Positions 1 through 7,036 of a stretch of DNA of 16,374 bases are shown one piece after another. Origin of the DNA: Actinomycetes bacterium. Its GTDB lineage: Bacteria; Actinomycetota; Actinomycetes; Actinomycetales; Microbacteriaceae. The DNA lies in NCBI GenBank assembly GCA_023451265.1, contig JAEYAG010000002.1, positions 1-16,374 of the forward strand. Reading direction: 5' to 3'. The notes under the pieces were generated by a model. The model saw only the letters and a program-made list of their open reading frames with translations, ran no database searches and had not been told where the DNA came from. The position numbers and the translations under genes are program-made. How positions within the stretch are numbered: position 1 is the first letter of the stretch; every line of letters starts with the position of its first letter.

Positions 1-20
1 TCCACCTCCTCGGAGCCGTC

Positions 21-1160
21 ATGCCTGCCATCCCGTTGTCTGTGCTCGATCTCTCCCCGTTCTCGGCGGGCCGCGCCCCCGGCGACGGGCTCCGCAGCAG
101 CATCCGCCTGGCCCAGCACGTCGAGCACCTCGGCTACGAGCGCTACTGGCTCGCGGAGCACCACCTCAATCCCGGCATCGCAGGATCGGCACCGCACGTG
201 CTGCTCGCGTCGATCGCCGCGGCGACCGACCGCATCCGGGTCGGCACGGCGGCGACCATTATCGGCAACTACTCGGCACTTCAGGTCGTCGAGGCCGCCG
301 GGACCGTCGCCGCGCTGCATCCGGGCCGGTTCGACCTCGGCATCGGCCGCTCGGGCTCGGTGCGGGGGGCATCCGCCGTCTTCCCGGCGAGTGAGCGTCG
401 CGTCGTCGACGGCCTCGTGCTCCCCGAGGTCGCACCGTTCGCGTTCGACTCCGCGCGCTTCGTCGCGCAAGCGCGGCTGCTCGGCCGCAGCGACGGCGGC
501 GCCGAGCGGTTCGAGCAGGACGTCCAGGACATCCTTGATCTCATCGCCGGCACCTACGTCGCGCCCGAGGGCGTGCCGATCCACGCGACGCCCGCGGAGG
601 GCGAGGACGTCCAGGTGTGGATCCACGGGAGCACGGCCGGCCCGAGCGCGGAGCTCGCGGGTCGCCTCGGCCTGCCCTTCGGCGCGAACTATCACGTGGC
701 GCCCGCCTTCGTGCTCGACGCGATCGCCGCCTACCGCCGCGCGTTCCGTCCGGGCGTCATCGACGAACCGCGCGTCATCGTGTCGGTCGATGCGCTCGCC
801 GCCGACGACGAGGCCGCGGCGGCGCGCGCCTCGCTCGGCTATGCGGAATGGGTGTTCAGCATCCGCGCGGGGCAGGGCGCGATTCCGTACCCCGCTCCGG
901 CCGATTCTCTGCGTGACCCGCTTCCGGCCGCGCTCGCCGATCGCGTGCGCGACCGGCTGGAGACGCGCTTCACGGGAACATCCGAGCGCGTGGCCGAGCA
1001 GCTCGACACGCTGGCGCGCGTGACGGGCGCCGACGAGCTGCTCGTGACGACCATCGCGCACGACCCCGCGGAGCGCGAGCGCTCCTACGAGCTGATCGCC
1101 GACGCATGGGGGCTCGCCGCGGCCGACGCCTCGGCCGAGCGGCAGGAGGCGGCGGCGTGA
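21..1160 (+). CDS. LLM class flavin-dependent oxidoreductase, MsnO8-like
   Basis: A bacterial-luciferase-like TIM-barrel monooxygenase of 379 aa, a usual length for the family. Visible family signatures are RYWLAEHH at residues 41-48, then a strand/loop around RIRVGTAATI, then LHPGRFDLGIGRSG at 99-112. The ending TTIAHDPAERERSYELIADAW also fits the MsnO8/YvbT-like LLM branch. Such enzymes usually oxidise small organic substrates with FMNH2 and O2 supplied by a separate reductase; the substrate here is unknown. The ATG at 21 follows a CGGAG-like site at 11-15. The stop overlaps the GTG of the next gene (GTGA), so the acetyltransferase is translationally coupled. The protein has no cysteine and no methionine besides the start. 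Family assignment is firm; the subfamily is by eye. Confidence 0.9.
   Translation: MPAIPLSVLDLSPFSAGRAPGDGLRSSIRLAQHVEHLGYERYWLAEHHLNPGIAGSAPHVLLASIAAATDRIRVGTAATIIGNYSALQVVEAAGTVAALHPGRFDLGIGRSGSVRGASAVFPASERRVVDGLVLPEVAPFAFDSARFVAQARLLGRSDGGAERFEQDVQDILDLIAGTYVAPEGVPIHATPAEGEDVQVWIHGSTAGPSAELAGRLGLPFGANYHVAPAFVLDAIAAYRRAFRPGVIDEPRVIVSVDALAADDEAAAARASLGYAEWVFSIRAGQGAIPYPAPADSLRDPLPAALADRVRDRLETRFTGTSERVAEQLDTLARVTGADELLVTTIAHDPAERERSYELIADAWGLAAADASAERQEAAA
1144..1149 (+). promoter_or_regulatory. Ribosome binding site deciding a GTG start
   Basis: AGGAGG sits seven bases before the GTG at 1157, inside the end of the preceding monooxygenase gene. It favours this GTG over an ATG further upstream at 1106, whose extra residues are Arg/Gly-rich and look non-coding. 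Confidence 0.75.
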
Positions 1161-1687
1161 CCGTGCGGACCGCGGGGATCACCATCCGCCCCGTCGATCC
1201 GGACGAGTACGCCGAGGCGGGACGCGTCACCGAGCAGGCCTATGCCGCGAGCTACGACACGCTCTCACCGGCGTACCTGCAGTCGCTGCGCGACGTCGCG
1301 AGCCGGGTCGAAGCGGGGGAGGTGTGGGTCGCCGTGGACGAGCACGGCACGATCGTCGGAACGGTCTGGGTTCCCCGCGCCGGAGAGCGGCTCTCCGAGC
1401 TCGCGGCGGACGGCGAACTCGACTTCCGTCAGCTCGCCGTCGCGCCGGCCGCGCGCGGTCGCGGCATCGGCGAGGCGCTGACGCATGCCGTCATCGATCT
1501 CGCGCGGCAGCGGGGTGCGCATCGGGTCGTCATGAATAGCGGCCCCGAGATGCTCGGCGCGCACGCGCTGTACGCGAAGCTCGGCTTCCGCCGGATGACC
1601 GAACGGGAGCACCCGATCGAGGTCGAACCCGGTCGCTGGATCGATCTGCGCGCCTTCGCCCTCGACCTCCCATCGACCCCGCTCTGA
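1157..1687 (+). CDS. GNAT family N-acetyltransferase
   Basis: A 176-aa single-domain GNAT acetyltransferase, predicted to move acetyl from acetyl-CoA to an amine. The acetyl-CoA pyrophosphate loop is RGRGIG at residues 100-105, preceded by the strand FRQLAV. The later GAHALYAKLGFRR is the usual GNAT C-terminal helix/strand motif. GTG at 1157 is chosen because a strong AGGAGG lies seven bases upstream and the GTGA overlap couples it to the monooxygenase. Substrate is not deducible. Pairing with an LLM enzyme recalls the acetylate-then-oxidise logic of Bacillus S-(2-succino)cysteine salvage, but that is an analogy only. It contains three internal methionines, unlike its neighbour. Confidence 0.88.
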   Translation: MTVRTAGITIRPVDPDEYAEAGRVTEQAYAASYDTLSPAYLQSLRDVASRVEAGEVWVAVDEHGTIVGTVWVPRAGERLSELAADGELDFRQLAVAPAARGRGIGEALTHAVIDLARQRGAHRVVMNSGPEMLGAHALYAKLGFRRMTEREHPIEVEPGRWIDLRAFALDLPSTPL

Positions 1688-1713
1688 CGTCTCGCCCGCG
1701 GCGGGCGCGCGTC
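1686..1713. terminator. Bidirectional terminator-like hairpin between convergent genes
   Basis: CGCCCG (1693-1698), loop CGG, CGGGCG (1702-1707), with an outer GACG (1686-1689) pairing CGTC (1710-1713). It spans the 24-base gap and touches the stop codons of both convergent genes. There is no T-tract on either side, as is common for actinobacterial hairpins. Confidence 0.6.
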
Positions 1714-2806
1714 AGGATGCCAGGGCGGCGAGAGTGCGCCCGATGACCGGCGTGAACTTGAAGCCGTGGCCGGAGAATCCCGCGCCGACGACAACGGGCC
1801 CGAAGCGCTCGAGCACGAACCGCCCGTCGGGCGTCGACGTGTAGGTGCAGGTGATCTCGGTGAACCGGGTGCTGTCGACCCCGGGGAGCCAGTGCGCGGC
1901 GTACCGCATGATCCCGGCGGTCAGGGTCGGATCGGGTCGGAAGCTGCGCCGATCGGGATCGACCACGGGCCCGGCAGCGTGCCATCCGACCTTCACGCCC
2001 TCGCCGGGCGTGAGCATGCCGTAGACGCCGCTGGGAAACCATGCCGTGTCCGGGTCGCCGGGATCCGGCGCATGGTTGAAGCCGGGCCAGGGCGCGGCCG
2101 GGTCGAGCGGCGCGAAGTGCGCGGGCTGCTCCTGCGTCACCCGCAGCGCCGGCAGCGCGGCGCCCGGGACGCCGCGGAGGATCCGATCCGTCCATGCGCC
2201 CGCGGTGACGACGACGCGCCGCGCGCGGACGAGGCGCTCCCCGTCCCCGTCCTCGACGGTGAGCCGCACGTCGTCGTCCCCGTGCACCTGCAGGTCCGTG
2301 ACGCGCGTGTTCCCGGCGACGCGCGCGCCGCGCACCTGGGCGCTGCCGAGGAACGCGGCGACCGATGCGTCGGCGTTCAGGCGCCCCGCGTCGGGCGTGT
2401 GCAGCACGGGCGTCGCGAACCGGAAGCCCGGCCAGCGGGCCTCGGCGGCCGAGGCATCCAGCAGCTCGGTGGCGAAGCCGCCCGCCGCGACCGCCTCGCC
2501 GACGCGGGCGAAGTCGCGCCCCGGGCCGTGGTTAACGATGCCCGTGGTCGTGAGCAGTGCGGCGCCCGATTCGGCCTCGATCTCGGCCCACAGCCCGCGG
2601 GCGTCGCGCAGCCAGGCGAGGTAGTCGGGCTCGACGTACGACACGTTGAAGTTCCGGGATGCCCCGTGCGAGGCGCCGCGGCGATGACCGGGTTCGAACT
2701 GCTCGAACACGACCGCTTCGCGGCCCGCGCGCGCGAGCTGCCACGCCGTGGCGGAGCCCATCGCGCCGCCGCCCACGACGGCGACGTCGATGCGTTCCGC
2801 GCTCAT
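1712..2806 (-). CDS. FAD-dependent amine oxidase, monomeric sarcosine oxidase / N-methyltryptophan oxidase type
   Basis: A 364-aa flavoprotein of the DAO family. Residues 7-18 carry the dinucleotide-binding Rossmann motif ending GGGAMGS. HGASR at 47-51 matches the loop contacting flavin in monomeric sarcosine oxidase (MSOX). Lys272 and His276 in GVKVGWH match the oxygen-activating Lys and the active-site His of MSOX. Cys320 in ITCTYTSTPD matches the cysteine that covalently binds FAD, followed by GAGFSGHGFKF. It should therefore carry covalent FAD and oxidise a secondary amine or N-methyl/N-alkyl amino acid, releasing H2O2. The ATG overlaps the GNAT stop (ATGA), so both come from one mRNA. 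The real substrate could be another N-substituted amino acid, as with iminodiacetate oxidase relatives. Confidence 0.9.
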   Translation of the reverse strand: MSAERIDVAVVGGGAMGSATAWQLARAGREAVVFEQFEPGHRRGASHGASRNFNVSYVEPDYLAWLRDARGLWAEIEAESGAALLTTTGIVNHGPGRDFARVGEAVAAGGFATELLDASAAEARWPGFRFATPVLHTPDAGRLNADASVAAFLGSAQVRGARVAGNTRVTDLQVHGDDDVRLTVEDGDGERLVRARRVVVTAGAWTDRILRGVPGAALPALRVTQEQPAHFAPLDPAAPWPGFNHAPDPGDPDTAWFPSGVYGMLTPGEGVKVGWHAAGPVVDPDRRSFRPDPTLTAGIMRYAAHWLPGVDSTRFTEITCTYTSTPDGRFVLERFGPVVVGAGFSGHGFKFTPVIGRTLAALAS

Positions 2807-3300
2807 GCGAGCGGCTTCTCGTAGCAGAGCGAGAAGTCGAACGCCGCGTACGGCTCGAAGCTGGGGATGCGCGTGTACCCGATCCGCTCGTACAGCGTGA
2901 CGGCGTCGGGCTGTCGGTCGCCCGTCTGCAGGATGAGGCGCCGCGCGCCGCGCTCACGTCCGATCCGCTCGAGCTCGGCCATGAGCGCGCGGCTCGCGCC
3001 CGACCCGCGGGCGCCCGCGTGCACGAAGACCCGCTTGACCTCCAGCTCGTCGCCGAGGGCGCGCAGCGCCGCGTGACCGACCGGCACGTCGTCGTCGCCG
3101 AGCAGGATGACCGTCGCGACGATCGTCGCGGGGTCGAGGGCGAAGTCGCGTTCAAATCGCGCGAGGGTCTCGGGGTCGTAGGCCGAGAAGCGGTCGGCGT
3201 AGCGCTCGTTCAACTCGGCATCCATCGCCGCGCGCGGCGCGACGGCGCGCGGGTCATCCCAGTCGACGGGCAGCGCGGTCCAGCGCGAGGGCGTTGTCAC
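2803..3300 (-). CDS. GNAT family N-acetyltransferase
   Basis: A 165-aa GNAT. The acetyl-CoA loop RGSGA is at residues 98-102 after the strand VKRVFVHAG, with ALMAELE as the following helix. DAVTLYERIGYTRI is the C-terminal motif. The frame stays open upstream to 3624, but those residues are Arg/Pro-rich and overlap the DUF1684 gene, so they are not coding. GTG at 3300 is the first plausible start that keeps the conserved PRAAMDAELNERYAD segment; no strong ribosome site was seen, so the exact start is uncertain (an ATG at 3225 would cut into the domain). The stop overlaps the oxidase start. Acetylation and amine oxidation by coupled genes may protect or resolve an amine product; this is inference. 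Confidence 0.83.
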   Translation of the reverse strand: MTTPSRWTALPVDWDDPRAVAPRAAMDAELNERYADRFSAYDPETLARFERDFALDPATIVATVILLGDDDVPVGHAALRALGDELEVKRVFVHAGARGSGASRALMAELERIGRERGARRLILQTGDRQPDAVTLYERIGYTRIPSFEPYAAFDFSLCYEKPLA

Positions 3301-3406
3301 CCCGACAGTCTCGCGCGCCGGCAGGGGCTCTATTGCTGCGGCGGAAACAGCGGGTAATACACGGGGGCGGGGGGCCAACGCGACGAGGTTCCCGACCGCC
3401 GGCGGA
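3301..3406 (-). other. Intergenic gap before the GNAT/amine-oxidase unit
   Basis: This 106-base gap separates the DUF1684 stop from the GNAT start and must hold the 5' region of the downstream pair if it is transcribed separately. The least GC-rich patch is 3331-3360 and includes TATTAC on the minus strand at 3354-3359, a possible -10. I see no -35 at proper spacing, so no promoter is called. Confidence 0.35.
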
Positions 3407-4288
3407 TCACCGGGTGCGCACCGCAGCGGCGTCGGCGGGGAGGATCCCGGCGTCGGTGACCACCCCGTGCACGCGCCCCGACGGCGTCTGCTCACCCGCC
3501 TCGACGGCGAACGGCAGCCGGTTCTGCGCGGGCGGCAGCGGGCAGGTGGCGAAGTCGGTGTACGCGCAGGGCAGGTTCGACGCGCGGGTGAAGTCGATCG
3601 TCGTCCGGCCGTCGTCCCCTTCACGGGGCGCCGGCACCAGCAGCGATCGGTTCGCGGCGTATGTCGTCACCCCGCTCGTGAGGTCGGTGAACAGCACCAG
3701 CAGCTCGTCCGGCCGATGCCCCGGGAAGGCGATGAGCCGGTGGGTCCGGCCGGCGAATTCGAACTCGAGCGCCCCCGGCGATTCATAGACGTGCGCGAGG
3801 GAGTCCACCGCCGCGCCGACTTCGAACGGCTGCGGCGGATCGAACGGCACGAACCGCGCCTCGACCCGCCAGCGGGCATCCGGCGCGTACGCCGGTGTGC
3901 CCGCGTACGACGCGAGGAAGGGGTGGTCCGGCCGGCGCGGACGCACGATGTCACGCCCCCCGCGGCGAGCGACCTCGATCACCCCGGCGTCGAACGCCGC
4001 CGTGACGCCGCCCCGCTCGGCGATCGGCCCGAAAGTGTGCCGCACCGTGACGAGTGCGCCGTCGATCGTGAGGGACTCGTCTGCTGCGAGGTCGACGTGC
4101 GGGCCGCTCGGGCCCGTGCTCCACCGGCCGGGGATGCCCGGGATGGCCGCCGGTTCGGCATCCAGCCAGAATAGGCCGGTCACCGCGAGGAAGCCGTGCG
4201 GGTCGGCTCGGCGCTGCTCGTGGGCGCGATGCCAATCGGCCCACTCCGCGTCGAACGCAGCGGAGTGCTCGGCCTCGAGCGCGCTCAT
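3407..4288 (-). CDS. DUF1684 domain-containing protein
   Basis: A 293-aa cytoplasmic protein with no signal peptide or membrane segment. The DUF1684 hallmark is the C-terminal run at residues 232-258, from DFTRASNLPCAYTDFATCP through LPPAQNRL, with Cys241 and Cys249. The N-terminal WHRAHEQRRADPHGFLAVTG and central FPGHRPDELLVLFTD also fit. The family has no assigned function that I know. The ATG overlaps the stop of the NtaA-type monooxygenase (ATGA), so it is made with that enzyme and probably serves the same pathway. Apart from the two signature cysteines and the start it contains no sulfur amino acid. Confidence 0.87.
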   Translation of the reverse strand: MSALEAEHSAAFDAEWADWHRAHEQRRADPHGFLAVTGLFWLDAEPAAIPGIPGRWSTGPSGPHVDLAADESLTIDGALVTVRHTFGPIAERGGVTAAFDAGVIEVARRGGRDIVRPRRPDHPFLASYAGTPAYAPDARWRVEARFVPFDPPQPFEVGAAVDSLAHVYESPGALEFEFAGRTHRLIAFPGHRPDELLVLFTDLTSGVTTYAANRSLLVPAPREGDDGRTTIDFTRASNLPCAYTDFATCPLPPAQNRLPFAVEAGEQTPSGRVHGVVTDAGILPADAAAVRTR

Positions 4289-5652
4289 GCGTCCACCCGC
4301 GCGAGCTCACCGTCCGGGATCGGCAGGCCGAGGTTCTCGCGGAGCGTGCTCCCGGAGTACTCGGTGCGCAGCGACCCGCGCTCCTGCAGCAGCGGCACGA
4401 CCCGATCGACGAATTCGTCCAGCCCCGACGGCACCAGGTGCGAGCCGATCACGACGCCGTCGGCCCCGTCCTGCTGCACGAACGCGTCAAGCTGGTCGGC
4501 CACCTGCTGCGGCGTGCCCACGTAGTTCGCCTCGCGGGCGACCGCGTGCGCGAGACCGCGCAGGGTGAGTCTGCGATCGCTTGCGAGCTCCCGCCACGTG
4601 CGCACCGTCTCGAATCGGTCCTGGAAGATGAACGCACGACCCTGGATGAAGGGCGCGGCGTGGGGATCCGGGTCGATGTCGGGCACAGGCCCGTCCAGGT
4701 CGTAGGCCGACAGGTCGCGGTTCCACACCTGCTCGAAGGTCACCTGGATGGTCTTGTCGCTCAGCTGCTGCTCCTTGATGTGACGCGCCTTCTCTTCCGC
4801 CTCGGCCTGCGTGTCCCCGAGCACGAACCCGGCCGACGGCAAGATCTTGACCTCGTCGGGGCCGCGTCCGAAGCGGGCCGCGCGCTGTTTGATGTCGGCG
4901 TAGAAGGCCTGGCCCTCGGCGAGAGTCGAATACGGCGAGAAGATCGCGTCGGCGGTGGAAGCCGCGAAGTCGCGCCCCTGCGGCGAGACGCCCGCCTGCA
5001 CGATCACCGGGCGCCCCTGGGGGCTGCGCGGCACCGTGAAGCGGCCGGCGATGTCGAACTGGCTGGCATGGTGGGCGAAGGCTCCGGCATCCGGCTCACG
5101 CAGGAACCGCCCGGCGGCCTTGTCGGCGACGATGGCATCCTCCGCCCACGAGTCCCACAGTTCGCGGATCGTCGCCACGGTCTCCTCCGCGCGAACGTAG
5201 CGGTCGGCATGCGGCAGGAAGCCGCCGCGGCGGAAGTTCGCGCCCGTGAACGCGTCGAACGAGGTCACGACGTTCCAGCCGGCACGGCCGCCGGAGAGGT
5301 GGTCGAGGCTCGCGATCTGACGCGCGAGCTCATACGGTTCGTTGAACGTCGCGTTGAGCGTGCCGACGAGGCCGATGTGCTCGGTGACGGCGGCGAGCGC
5401 GGCCAGCACCGGCAGGGTGTCGGGACGCCCCGCGATGTCGTGGTCGAAGATGCGCCCGTCCCGGGCGCGCAGGGCGAGACCTTCGGCGAGGAAGAAGTAG
5501 TCGAAGCGGCCGCGCTCGGCGGTCTGGGCGACGTGGCGGAACGTCGAGAAGGCGATCTGGCTCCCGGCATCCGGGTGCTCCCAGGCCGTGTGCTCGTTGA
5601 CGCCGCCGACATAGGCGGCGAGGATGATCTGCTTGCGGGGCGTGCTGGTCAT
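4285..5652 (-). CDS. NtaA/DmoA family FMN-dependent monooxygenase
   Basis: A 455-aa monooxygenase of the NtaA/SnaA/DszA/DmoA branch, whose members oxidise nitrilotriacetate, dimethyl sulfide, dibenzothiophene sulfone or N-acetylated S-substituted cysteines. Visible are FDYFFLAEG at 50-58, GRPDTLPVLAALAAVT at 75-90, LVGTLNATFNEPYELAR near 95-111, SGGRAGWNVVTS at 120-131 and PRSPQGRPVIVQAGVSPQG at 208-226. Full length for the family. It needs reduced FMN from a separate reductase, not seen here. It lies 26 bases after the LLM gene and overlaps DUF1684. It has no cysteine and no internal methionine. The partial gene at the right end is about two-thirds identical by eye. Confidence 0.93.
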   Translation of the reverse strand: MTSTPRKQIILAAYVGGVNEHTAWEHPDAGSQIAFSTFRHVAQTAERGRFDYFFLAEGLALRARDGRIFDHDIAGRPDTLPVLAALAAVTEHIGLVGTLNATFNEPYELARQIASLDHLSGGRAGWNVVTSFDAFTGANFRRGGFLPHADRYVRAEETVATIRELWDSWAEDAIVADKAAGRFLREPDAGAFAHHASQFDIAGRFTVPRSPQGRPVIVQAGVSPQGRDFAASTADAIFSPYSTLAEGQAFYADIKQRAARFGRGPDEVKILPSAGFVLGDTQAEAEEKARHIKEQQLSDKTIQVTFEQVWNRDLSAYDLDGPVPDIDPDPHAAPFIQGRAFIFQDRFETVRTWRELASDRRLTLRGLAHAVAREANYVGTPQQVADQLDAFVQQDGADGVVIGSHLVPSGLDEFVDRVVPLLQERGSLRTEYSGSTLRENLGLPIPDGELARVDA

Positions 5653-5678
5653 GGCGAGGCTCGTTTCCTGTCGTGGGG

Positions 5679-6911
5679 TCAGACGGTGGCGGCGTAGCGG
5701 CTGGGGATGCCTTCGGGGAGGCCGAGCAGCCCGCGCAGGGTGTCGGCGGTGTCGGCGTGCTCGGGCAGCAGGGAGCGCTCCTGCAGCACCGGGATCAGCT
5801 GGTCGGCGATGCGCGGCAGATCGTCGGTGACGACGCCGGGTCGCAGGCGTACGCCCGCGTACCCGAGCTCGTGCAGCTCGGCGATCACCTCGGCGAGCTC
5901 GGTCGCCGAGCCCGCGACGATCCGTGCGTCGGAGGTCAGCGGACGCCCGAGCGCGTCGAGCCGCGCGAGACGGTCGCCGGCGCGTTCACCGCCCTGTCCG
6001 CCCTCGTCGGAGCGGCCACCCGGTGCGTCGAGCAGCACCACGAGGTCCGCGTAGACCTGCAACGGCTCACCGACGCGTCCTGCCGCGCGCTCGGCAGCGC
6101 GGACCTCGTCCAGGATGGTGCGCGCGTGCGCGGCATCCGCCGGCGTCGTGAAGACGAGGTCGGCGGAGCGCGCCGCGAGCAGGTACGGCACCTCGGCGTG
6201 CGCGAGCGCGGCCACGACCGGCTGCCCCTGTGGGGAGCGGGGCGTGATCGACGGACCGCGGACGCTGAAGAACCGACCCTCGAAGTCGACCTGGTGGACC
6301 TTGTCGGCATCCAGGAAGCGATCGGTCGCGGCGTCGCGGATCTCGGCGTCGTCCTCCCAGCTGTCCCAGAGGCGCCGTACCACCTCGACGGCGTCGGCGG
6401 CCTCGTCGAACAGGTCGGTGACGAGCTCGGCGAAGGCCGGATCGTCCCGGCCGTCGACCTCGGGGTACTCCCGACGACCGACGTGCGCGGCTTCGTCGGG
6501 GCGCCCCGACACCTTGACCTGCCATCCGGCGCGACCCTCGCTCGCGAAATCGAGCGTCGCGATCGCCTTCGACAGGTGGAACGGCTCCGTGTGCGTGGTC
6601 GTCGCGGTCGGGATGAGGCCGATCCGCGAGGTCACCGGTGCGACGCGCGACGCGATCAGCACGGCATCCAGCCGTCCCCGCACCTCGTCGGTCCGTTCGT
6701 CGGGCGTGAACGGGTCGGACGACTGCAGCGCGAGCGAGTCCTCGATCGTGACGAAGTCGAGCAGCCCCGCTTCGGCGGTGCGCACGAGGTCGACCCAGTA
6801 CTGCGGGGTGAACAGCTCCTGCGGGCGGGCGGACGGTTCGCGCCAGGCGGCGGGATGCCAGCCGGCGCCCTCCAGGGCGACGCCGAGGCGGAGGCGCTGC
6901 GTCGAGGTCAT
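5679..6911 (-). CDS. LLM class flavin-dependent oxidoreductase (module partner 1)
   Basis: A 410-aa luciferase-like monooxygenase. GAGWHPAAWREPSARP (15-30), IGLIPTATTTHTEPFHLSKA (97-116), SEGRAGWQVKVS (124-135) and PRSPQGQPVV (224-233) place it near the NtaA/DmoA-like LLMs. ATG at 6911 is chosen over an upstream in-frame ATG at 6971 because AAGGAG lies six bases before it and the extra 20 residues look non-coding. It is the first gene of a minus-strand unit with the NtaA-type enzyme and DUF1684. It has no cysteine and no internal methionine. A Gly/acid-rich insert, GGRSDEGGQGGERAGD at 298-313, is probably a surface loop. The paralogue at 14594 shares GAGWHPAAWRE. Substrate unknown. Confidence 0.9.
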   Translation of the reverse strand: MTSTQRLRLGVALEGAGWHPAAWREPSARPQELFTPQYWVDLVRTAEAGLLDFVTIEDSLALQSSDPFTPDERTDEVRGRLDAVLIASRVAPVTSRIGLIPTATTTHTEPFHLSKAIATLDFASEGRAGWQVKVSGRPDEAAHVGRREYPEVDGRDDPAFAELVTDLFDEAADAVEVVRRLWDSWEDDAEIRDAATDRFLDADKVHQVDFEGRFFSVRGPSITPRSPQGQPVVAALAHAEVPYLLAARSADLVFTTPADAAHARTILDEVRAAERAAGRVGEPLQVYADLVVLLDAPGGRSDEGGQGGERAGDRLARLDALGRPLTSDARIVAGSATELAEVIAELHELGYAGVRLRPGVVTDDLPRIADQLIPVLQERSLLPEHADTADTLRGLLGLPEGIPSRYAATV

Positions 6912-6917
6912 GGGGTG

Positions 6918-6923
6918 CTCCTT
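6918..6923 (-). promoter_or_regulatory. Ribosome binding site for the 410-aa LLM gene
   Basis: AAGGAG on the minus strand, six bases before ATG 6911, fixes the start of this gene and excludes the longer frame beginning at 6971. Confidence 0.8.
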
Positions 6924-6974
6924 ATTCGTTCGTGTCCGGTCGGTGCGTAGCCTCAGCGTGACGCACGCCACCCG

Positions 6975-7016
6975 ATGACGCCCGGTGTCGCGTCAAGCGC
7001 GGACACCGGGCGTCAT
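6975..7016 (-). terminator. Perfect 15-bp inverted repeat after the importer operon
   Basis: Left arm ATGACGCCCGGTGTC (6975-6989) and right arm GACACCGGGCGTCAT (7002-7016) match at all 15 positions around a 12-base loop. The loop itself can add GCG/CGC (6990-6992 with 6998-7000). It lies 20 bases past the last gene of the ABC importer operon and before the next minus-strand unit, as expected of a terminator. No U-tract follows on the minus strand. Its TGACG/CGTCA ends resemble sites in the divergent promoter region near 13700, so a protein-binding role is also possible. Confidence 0.75.
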
Positions 7017-7036
7017 ACGGGGTAACCCGGGAAGGA

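Noticed and set aside
3354..3359. TATTAC on the minus strand as a -10 promoter element for the GNAT/oxidase unit
   Set aside because: No -35 hexamer at 16-18 bases; the best TTG-like match is only 13 bases away. Kept only as a note.
2803..3624. A 273-aa version of the second GNAT
   Set aside because: The first 108 residues overlap the DUF1684 gene antiphase and are Arg/Pro/Ser-rich; the GNAT begins near 3300.
4438..6950. Two plus-strand open frames of over 400 codons (4438-5697, 5673-6950) opposite the LLM/NtaA pair
   Set aside because: Same phase relation to the real genes as other shadows and no domain signatures.
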